This document shows positions 1-4,806 of a DNA stretch of 6,457 nucleotides, in pieces (position 1 is the stretch's first letter; the number at the start of each line of letters is the position of its first letter). The DNA comes from CAMAXB01 sp041746615 (GTDB lineage: Bacteria > Verrucomicrobiota > Verrucomicrobiia > Opitutales > Opitutaceae). A program made the position numbers and the translations under genes. The stretch spans positions 1 through 6,457 of the forward strand of contig JBGTGS010000009.1 of the NCBI GenBank assembly GCA_041746615.1, written 5' to 3'. Under the pieces are notes generated by a model that had not been told where the DNA came from, did no database searches, and saw only the letters and a list, made by a program, of their open reading frames with translations.

Positions 1-559
1 CCACGGCCAGCCGTGCGGAGGCGCAATGGTTGTCGGTGGCCCGGTGCAGGCGCGGTCCGCGCAGGGTGTAGGCAACGGTCACTGCGGAGAACCGTTCCCA
101 AGGCAGGGGGATCATCTCGGGCTGCGGGAGTGGTGCCATCACCAGGCCGGTGATGCCGCGGGCGGTGAGAATGTCGCCGAGGCGGGCCGCATTGCCATCG
201 GCGTCGCCGAGCCAGAAGTGATCGAGACGGTAACCAGCGGCGGCGGCCCGCACCTGGGCGCCCTCGAAACAGCGGCGGAAGAAGGGGGTGCGCCGCCAGG
301 CCTCACGCTTGGGATGGGCGGTCACCCAGGCCAGGGTCACCCTGTCCGCCGGAGGCTGGCCGGCGCGGATCGCCGTCATCACCTCGGCCAGGAGCGGATT
401 GGGCTTCCAGCCGAGTTTGGTAGCGATAGTTTGGATACGGAACCGGGTGGTCTCGGGGATGCGGGGGTGGTTGCGCAGCGCCATCGAGACGGTGGCGCGG
501 GAGACCCCGGCTTCTTCGGCGATCCGGCCCAGGGAGGCGGGGCTGGCGTGGCGGCGCAT
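1..559 (-). CDS. LacI-family transcriptional regulator (3' end beyond window)
   Basis: This reading frame stays open from the ATG at 559 to the left edge and gives 186 residues; the C-terminal half of the effector domain is missing. Residues 9-28 form the LacI helix-turn-helix (SLGRIAEEAGVSRATVSMAL), followed by RNHPRIPETT and a third helix ending in GWKPNP at 50-55. From about residue 72 (VTLAWVTAHP) the sequence looks like the start of a periplasmic-binding-protein-type effector domain: FFRRCFEGAQVRAAAAGY, then ITGLVMAPLP and a TDNHCASARLAV segment. Family members bind palindromic operators as dimers and release or bind DNA on sensing a sugar or other small molecule; no ligand can be named here. 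The hinge lacks the usual ARSL-type helix. The ATG sits 5 nt after the kinase stop, with GGAG 10 nt upstream; no ATG, GTG or TTG alternative was seen just upstream in frame. Co-transcription with the kinase is inferred. The family call is sure; role and targets are unknown. Confidence 0.93.
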   Translation of the reverse strand, partial: MRRHASPASLGRIAEEAGVSRATVSMALRNHPRIPETTRFRIQTIATKLGWKPNPLLAEVMTAIRAGQPPADRVTLAWVTAHPKREAWRRTPFFRRCFEGAQVRAAAAGYRLDHFWLGDADGNAARLGDILTARGITGLVMAPLPQPEMIPLPWERFSAVTVAYTLRGPRLHRATDNHCASARLAV

Positions 560-564
560 GGCGG

Positions 565-3500
565 TCAGGCTCCGTTCCGTTGACTGCGGGCCGGGAACTG
601 ACGGCGGATGGATGCGACCAGTTCCTGCAGCTTGACCGGCTTGGTGATGTAGTCGTCCATGCCTGCCGCGAGGCAGAGATCACGGTCGCCCTGAAGGGCG
701 TTGGCGGTGAGGGCCACGATTTTTGGCTGGCGGCTGGCCGGCAGGGTGCGGCGGATCTGACGCGAGGCTTCGAAACCGTCCATTTCCGGCATCTGTAGGT
801 CCATGAAGAGGAGGTCGTAATTCCGGCTGGTGGTGGCGGCGACCGCCTCGAGGCCGTTGGCCACCGCATCGGCCCGGTAGCCCAGGCGATCCAGGAAACG
901 CAGGGCTACCTTTTGGTTCACCGGATTGTCCTCGACCAGCAGGACGTTGAGCGGGATTTCCTCGCCGAGGTTGCGCGAGACCGGTTCTTCAAAACTGCTG
1001 GGCGGCAGCTCGGCGGAGGTTTGAAACAGCCCTTGGATGCTGCGGACCAGGGCAAGGTTCTTGATCGGCTTGCTGAGGGTGCCCACCCGTCCGAAGGGGA
1101 AGGTGGTTTGCACGGCGGCATTTCCATTGGGCAGCAGCATCAGGATGGGCAGTCCCAGCGTGGAGAGACGGGCCCCGAGGGTGGAACCCGACTCGCTTTG
1201 AAACAGTTCAATCTTGATGATGACGGCGGACGGCGGGGGGGAGTTGTCCAGCCAGTCGAGCGCCTGCACCGGGGTGGCCGTGCTGGCAAAGGCAATGCCC
1301 CATTGATGGAAAAATCGCTCCAGCCGCTGGAGATTGACCTCATTGTCCTCCACGCACAGCACCGGTCCCTGGAGCAGATCGGCGGGGGGTGGTGGCAGGT
1401 TGGTCTGCGGTTGTTCGCGCCCCGGCTCGGCCAGCATGGTGAAAATGAATCGTGATCCGCTTCCGTCCGTTGCGCTGTGCGCGCGGATGCTGCCACCCAT
1501 GAGATTGCAGAGGCGGTGGCAGATGGCGAGACCCAGGCCGGTGCCCCCGTATTTCCGGGTGGTCGAGGAATCGATCTGACTGAAGGGTTTGAACAAGCGG
1601 TCGAAACGATCACCCGGAATCCCAATGCCGGTGTCGCGCACGGTGAATTCGAGGAGCACCTGGCCGGGCCGGTGTGGCATCACCGCGTCCACCGGGGCGC
1701 GACGCACCAGGAGGTCGATGCGACCCGCGGGGGTGAACTTGACGGCGTTGTTCACCAGGTTGACCAGCACCTGGCGCAGACGGGTGACGTCGCCGATGAT
1801 CCAGGCAGGCACGCCCTCTTCGACGGAATAGGAAAGCTCCAGCTGTTTCGCGCCGGCCTCGGCGGAGAACAGGTCAAGGGTTTCCTCCAGGCAGACGTTG
1901 AGTTCGAAGGGGAGGTGCTCCAGCTCCATCCGGCCGGACTCGATTTTGGAGAAGTCGAGGATGTCATTGATGATGGTAAGGAGGGCCTCCCCGCTTGTCC
2001 GGATCGTGTTTACGTAGTCGCGCTGCTCTTCGCCGAGGTTGGTCTCCAACAGCAGACTGGTCATGCCGATGACCCCGTTCATGGGGGTGCGAATTTCGTG
2101 GGAAAGCGACGCGAGGAACTCGCTCTTGGCCCGGGAGGTGGCATCGGCCTCGGCCTTGGCCCGCCGGAGGGCGTTCTCGGTTTCGACCCGGGCGGTGATG
2201 TCCGCCAAAATGGCGATGAAGTTTTCCACCCGGCCCGCCTCGTTGCGCACAGGCTGAATTTCGAGCTGCAGATGATATTTACGCCCGGATTTAGAGTAAT
2301 TGATCACATCGCACGACAACCCCGTGCCCCGCGTGGCGGCCGCGCGGATCCGGCGGACGGTGCGCGGATTGGTCTCGGGGCCGATCATGAAGGCAGCGGG
2401 ATTGGAGCCGATGATTTCCTCGAGCCGGTACTCCATCACCCGGGTGAAGCTCTCATTCACCCATTCAACGGTGCCCTCGGGCGAGGTGATGATCACGAGG
2501 TTGTCGGTGCGGCTGGCGACAAGGGAAAGCTTGCGGGTGGCGGACTGACTGTCGCGGAGGGCATCCTCGGCGATCTTGCGCGGGGTGATGTCCTGCAGGG
2601 TGCCGATGATCCGCAGCGGTTGCCCCGTCCCATCCCGCGTCACGGCCTTGGAGCGGGCGTAAACCCAGAGCCAGCTGGAGTCCCCGGTGCGGATGCGATA
2701 CTCGGTTTCGATGAAGGCCTCCCCGGCGGACTGGCGGTTGATGGCGGCCTGGTAGCCGGTGACATCCTCCGGATGGATGAGGGCCCGCCAGTCTTCGGGC
2801 GAATTTCCGGCCTGGGCGGCGGTGTAGCCCAGCATCGACCACAGACCGGGGCTGTAATAGGTCTGGCCGGTGGCCAGGTTCCACTCGAAAATGCCGATGA
2901 GGGTGGAGTCGAGCGCGAGGCGCAGTCGTTCGTCGGAGATTTTGAGCATCGCCTCGATGCGGCGGCGCTCCTCGTTTTCGGAGCGGAGGCGGCGATTGGA
3001 ACGCTCGGATTCGATGAGGTTGGTATAGGCGGTACGGGCGAGGTTCACGCTCAATCCCAGCAGCAGGGTGATGCCGAGGCCGGCGATCAGGGCCAGTTCC
3101 GGGAGGAAACGACGGTTGCGCCGCAGGTAGTCATCGGAGGCCGCCATCCGGATGCGGACCCGGCGGTCGAACAGGGTAACCACCGATTCGAACGTGAGGT
3201 GGCGTGCCTGTCTCAAGCCGAGCCCCGCCGGATCATGCAGGGTTTCGCCCCCGACATGGATTGAAACCAGGTAGTCGGAGCCCAGTCGCAGCCGCTGCTC
3301 GATCTCCTGGAAAATGCGATGATACAGATATTCCGCGGCCACGTAGCCGTGCAGGTGACCATCGCGGTAAATGGGGGCATAGATGGCAAAGCCCCGGCCG
3401 GCGAGGGACACATTGAGTGTGCCGGAGATCGCCGGCGCCTGGGTCCGCAACACCTCCCTCAGGGCCGTTTCCCGGACGGGTTCGCGACTGTGTTCATAAT

Positions 3501-4494
3501 CCAGAAGGGTTTCATTGTCCCTCGCCGGGTGGAGCCATCGCGTCCTCAGTTCCGGGCTGATGAAGGCGAGGGACTGGCAGGCGGGGGCATTGGCGAGGTG
3601 GGTGACGGCATCGACTTCCAGCAATGCCGGTGAGTCGGAGGAATACTGAGCCCAGCGCCGGGCGAGGCGTTCCACCGCGTTCATCTCCTGATCGATCTTA
3701 AGTTTGATTTCGCCCGCGAAACTGTTGATCGCGCTCGTGGTGGCGCTGCCGATGTAGACGGTCTCACGTTCCCGCAGGCCGATCCACAAGACGAGGGAGA
3801 GGGTGGCAAATCCGAGCATGATGGGCACGGGCAGCCAGCGGGGTGCCCCGGGCTCATCGGTCTGGTTTTCGCGCCATGCGAGCAGCAGCAGGGCGGATCC
3901 GAGAAAGATCAGGGCGATCGCCGCCAGCGGGCCTGTGCTGGTTTGCATGCCCCAGCGGTAAATGGCCGGAGAGTTGAGCACATAGCCGGCCAGGGTGGAG
4001 GCACCGACTGAAAGCATGATTGAACTGACGACGGCCAGGGTGAGGGTTCGCCGGCGGTGGTCGCGGTTGATGGAGAACCAGGCAAAGCCGATGCCGGCCA
4101 GCAGGAAGGATATCGCAACCGGGGCGGGGATCCGGCCCGGTGCGGCCGCCTGGTCGGCGAGATGATCGCTGACCAGCCACTGGTCAATGAGGAGTTCCCA
4201 ACCGGTCACATCCTGGAGCAGGCTAAGGCCGCCGAACAGGGCCGGTATGAGAGCGAAGCCGGCGAGGGAACGATGCCCGAACTCCAAAGCCAGCAGCAGA
4301 AGCCCGAAAATCAGGAGACTGATGGCGGTGTTGGCCCGAAGCGGGGCATACCAGGGTGAGATCTGCACCAAGGGATCAAGGCCGATGATCCAACCCGCCA
4401 ACGCGGCCAACCCCAACCCGACCAAAGCGCAGGCCATCATGATGGACAGGCGTTTTGACCAGAAAAATCTTGGCAGAGTCGGCAGTGATACCAT
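565..4494 (-). CDS. Membrane-bound CHASE-PAS-PAS hybrid sensor histidine kinase
   Basis: This is a 1309-residue hybrid kinase that should sense a periplasmic signal and pass phosphate from His to a receiver Asp. Counting from the chosen ATG, seven predicted membrane helices lie at about 17-38, 57-72, 77-94, 124-142, 151-172, 186-207 and 220-240. A CHASE-like periplasmic domain follows (241-463, with FISPELRTRW and a GRGFAIYAPIYRDGHLHGYV core), then helix eight (464-486). PAS 1 with its PAC motif is at 519-641 and PAS 2 at 654-774. HisKA is at 784-849 (SHEIRTPMNGV, phospho-His 799). HATPase_c is at 897-1024, with N-box NLVNNAVKFT, G1 DTGIGI and G2 GGTGLGL. A degenerate receiver spans 1043-1157 and an intact one 1181-1299 (Glu1188/Asp1189, Asp1232, Thr1263, Lys1285). 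There is no HPt or DNA-binding output, so a separate HPt protein is expected. The frame extends upstream to a GTG at 4587, but those 31 residues look non-coding. The ATG places KR just before helix 1. Its Shine-Dalgarno is weak (GGGG 11 nt upstream). The start is uncertain; the family is not. Confidence 0.95.
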   Translation of the reverse strand: MVSLPTLPRFFWSKRLSIMMACALVGLGLAALAGWIIGLDPLVQISPWYAPLRANTAISLLIFGLLLLALEFGHRSLAGFALIPALFGGLSLLQDVTGWELLIDQWLVSDHLADQAAAPGRIPAPVAISFLLAGIGFAWFSINRDHRRRTLTLAVVSSIMLSVGASTLAGYVLNSPAIYRWGMQTSTGPLAAIALIFLGSALLLLAWRENQTDEPGAPRWLPVPIMLGFATLSLVLWIGLRERETVYIGSATTSAINSFAGEIKLKIDQEMNAVERLARRWAQYSSDSPALLEVDAVTHLANAPACQSLAFISPELRTRWLHPARDNETLLDYEHSREPVRETALREVLRTQAPAISGTLNVSLAGRGFAIYAPIYRDGHLHGYVAAEYLYHRIFQEIEQRLRLGSDYLVSIHVGGETLHDPAGLGLRQARHLTFESVVTLFDRRVRIRMAASDDYLRRNRRFLPELALIAGLGITLLLGLSVNLARTAYTNLIESERSNRRLRSENEERRRIEAMLKISDERLRLALDSTLIGIFEWNLATGQTYYSPGLWSMLGYTAAQAGNSPEDWRALIHPEDVTGYQAAINRQSAGEAFIETEYRIRTGDSSWLWVYARSKAVTRDGTGQPLRIIGTLQDITPRKIAEDALRDSQSATRKLSLVASRTDNLVIITSPEGTVEWVNESFTRVMEYRLEEIIGSNPAAFMIGPETNPRTVRRIRAAATRGTGLSCDVINYSKSGRKYHLQLEIQPVRNEAGRVENFIAILADITARVETENALRRAKAEADATSRAKSEFLASLSHEIRTPMNGVIGMTSLLLETNLGEEQRDYVNTIRTSGEALLTIINDILDFSKIESGRMELEHLPFELNVCLEETLDLFSAEAGAKQLELSYSVEEGVPAWIIGDVTRLRQVLVNLVNNAVKFTPAGRIDLLVRRAPVDAVMPHRPGQVLLEFTVRDTGIGIPGDRFDRLFKPFSQIDSSTTRKYGGTGLGLAICHRLCNLMGGSIRAHSATDGSGSRFIFTMLAEPGREQPQTNLPPPPADLLQGPVLCVEDNEVNLQRLERFFHQWGIAFASTATPVQALDWLDNSPPPSAVIIKIELFQSESGSTLGARLSTLGLPILMLLPNGNAAVQTTFPFGRVGTLSKPIKNLALVRSIQGLFQTSAELPPSSFEEPVSRNLGEEIPLNVLLVEDNPVNQKVALRFLDRLGYRADAVANGLEAVAATTSRNYDLLFMDLQMPEMDGFEASRQIRRTLPASRQPKIVALTANALQGDRDLCLAAGMDDYITKPVKLQELVASIRRQFPARSQRNGA
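570..573 (-). promoter_or_regulatory. Ribosome binding site of the LacI-type gene
   Basis: On the minus strand GGAG lies 10 nt before the ATG at 559, inside the last codons of the kinase gene. The junction reads TGA-CCGCC-ATG. The site supports that start codon and suggests that ribosomes finishing the kinase could re-initiate on the regulator. The spacing is slightly longer than ideal. Confidence 0.5.
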
Positions 4495-4577
4495 TAGGGA
4501 GTATGCCCCAGTTAAAACGGTGGCAGGCCAACGGCAATGGTTTCCTTTTGGTGCAGCCCCGTCGAACTTCACCCGTT

Positions 4578-4625
4578 CGGCCGGCACATTTGAAGCGAAT
4601 AGTTTTGTAACGATTCAACCGGCCG
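4578..4625 (-). repeat. Bulged inverted repeat upstream of the kinase
   Basis: Outer arms CGGCCGG (4578-4584) and CCGGCCG (4619-4625) are perfectly complementary. Inner arms TTGAAGCG (4590-4597) and CGATTCAA (4611-4618) pair at 7 of 8 positions around a 13-nt AT-rich centre. The left side has five extra bases (4585-4589), which would form a bulge. As minus-strand RNA this could make a stem of about 14 pairs, 84-131 nt before the kinase ATG. It could be a leader structure, a terminator without a U-tract, or a protein-binding dyad; the sequence does not decide. The outer arms are each self-complementary GC runs, which weakens the case. Confidence 0.4.
4605..4618 (-). promoter_or_regulatory. Candidate LacI/GalR-type operator
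   Basis: On the minus strand TTGAATCGTTACAA is a CG-centred near-palindrome; its two 7-nt halves agree at 5 of 7 positions. LacI/GalR operators are typically CG-centred with an AA-N-CG-N-TT core. The left half, GTTGAATCG, fits the GalR-style half-site GTGKAANCG with one mismatch, but the right half is poor. The site lies about 110 bp upstream of the kinase start, in an AT-rich patch, which would suit autoregulation by the LacI-type protein encoded downstream. This is a weak candidate from pattern alone. Confidence 0.22.
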
Positions 4626-4660
4626 GGAGGGGATGCATTGGTTTGATGTCGCTGATGCAG

Positions 4661-4680
4661 GTGGCGGGATTGCACGCCAC
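4661..4680 (-). repeat. Small stem-loop in the intergenic region
   Basis: GTGGCG (4661-4666) and CGCCAC (4675-4680) form a perfect 6-bp inverted repeat with an 8-nt loop. In the minus-strand RNA an outer GCA/TGC pairing, after a small internal loop, can lengthen it. It directly abuts the next stem-loop at 4681. No T-run follows in the direction of transcription, so it is not a typical intrinsic terminator. Confidence 0.35.
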
Positions 4681-4701
4681 GTTGCGAGACCAGCTCACAA
4701 C
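4681..4701 (-). repeat. Stem-loop paired fully only as minus-strand RNA
   Basis: Arms GTTGCGAG (4681-4688) and CTCACAAC (4694-4701) flank a 5-nt loop. In the minus-strand transcript all eight positions pair, one of them as U-G; in a plus-strand transcript that position would be a C-A mismatch. This bias fits an RNA structure in the transcript that runs from the AsmA-like gene toward the kinase. The function is unknown. Confidence 0.38.
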
Positions 4702-4742
4702 CTTGAGGCTCCATTTTGGCAGACCGAGCACTACCGGCTGCG

Positions 4743-4765
4743 GCCACCCGTTGCCAACGGACGGC
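4743..4765 (-). terminator. Hairpin after the AsmA-like gene, possible terminator
   Basis: A near-perfect inverted repeat starts 41 nt past the stop codon of the AsmA-like gene. As minus-strand RNA it gives ten stem pairs, eight Watson-Crick and two G-U wobbles, closing on a 3-nt GGC loop. On the plus strand the two wobble positions would be A-C mismatches. Position and strand bias suit transcript termination or 3' end protection. The expected U-tract is absent: the downstream minus-strand sequence begins CGCAGCCGG. It may therefore be a Rho-associated or processing hairpin instead. Confidence 0.4.
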
Positions 4766-4806
4766 TCTGATGGCTAGTCCAACCGGCGCCAGGGCGGTGG
4801 GAGGGT

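Larger units (their letters stand above)
4495..4806. other. 312-bp non-coding gap between the AsmA-like and kinase genes
   Basis: No convincing gene is seen on either strand; open frames here are short and their products resemble nothing. Both flanking genes are on the minus strand, so the gap should hold the 3' end of one transcript and the promoter or leader of the next. It contains inverted repeats at 4578-4625, 4661-4680, 4681-4701 and 4743-4765, and an AT-rich patch at about 4588-4618. No good -35/-10 pair at 16-18 bp spacing was found, and none of the hairpins is followed by a T-run on the minus strand. If the kinase instead starts at the GTG at 4587, the gap shrinks to 219 bp. Confidence 0.7.

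Noticed and set aside
26..583. A 185-codon plus-strand open frame over the LacI-type gene
   Set aside because: It is antisense to a clear LacI helix-turn-helix frame, and its Gly-rich product resembles no protein family.
1477..3264. A 595-codon open frame on the plus strand, antisense to the kinase gene
   Set aside because: It lies wholly within the well-supported kinase gene. Its product is Gly/Asp/His-rich with no recognisable domain, as expected for an antisense shadow in GC-rich DNA.
4495..4587. Extended kinase N-terminus starting at the GTG at 4587
   Set aside because: The extra 31 residues show no signal or domain, the GTG has no Shine-Dalgarno, and the ATG at 4494 places the KR just before the first membrane helix. 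It remains possible.
4569..4589. Minus-strand mini-ORF ATG...TGA (MCRPNG) in the kinase leader
   Set aside because: Six codons without a ribosome binding site can arise by chance, and nothing suggests attenuation.
4187..4777. Plus-strand open frame of 196 codons spanning the kinase start and the gap
   Set aside because: Most of it is antisense to the kinase membrane region, it has no domain, and its composition is that of a shadow frame.
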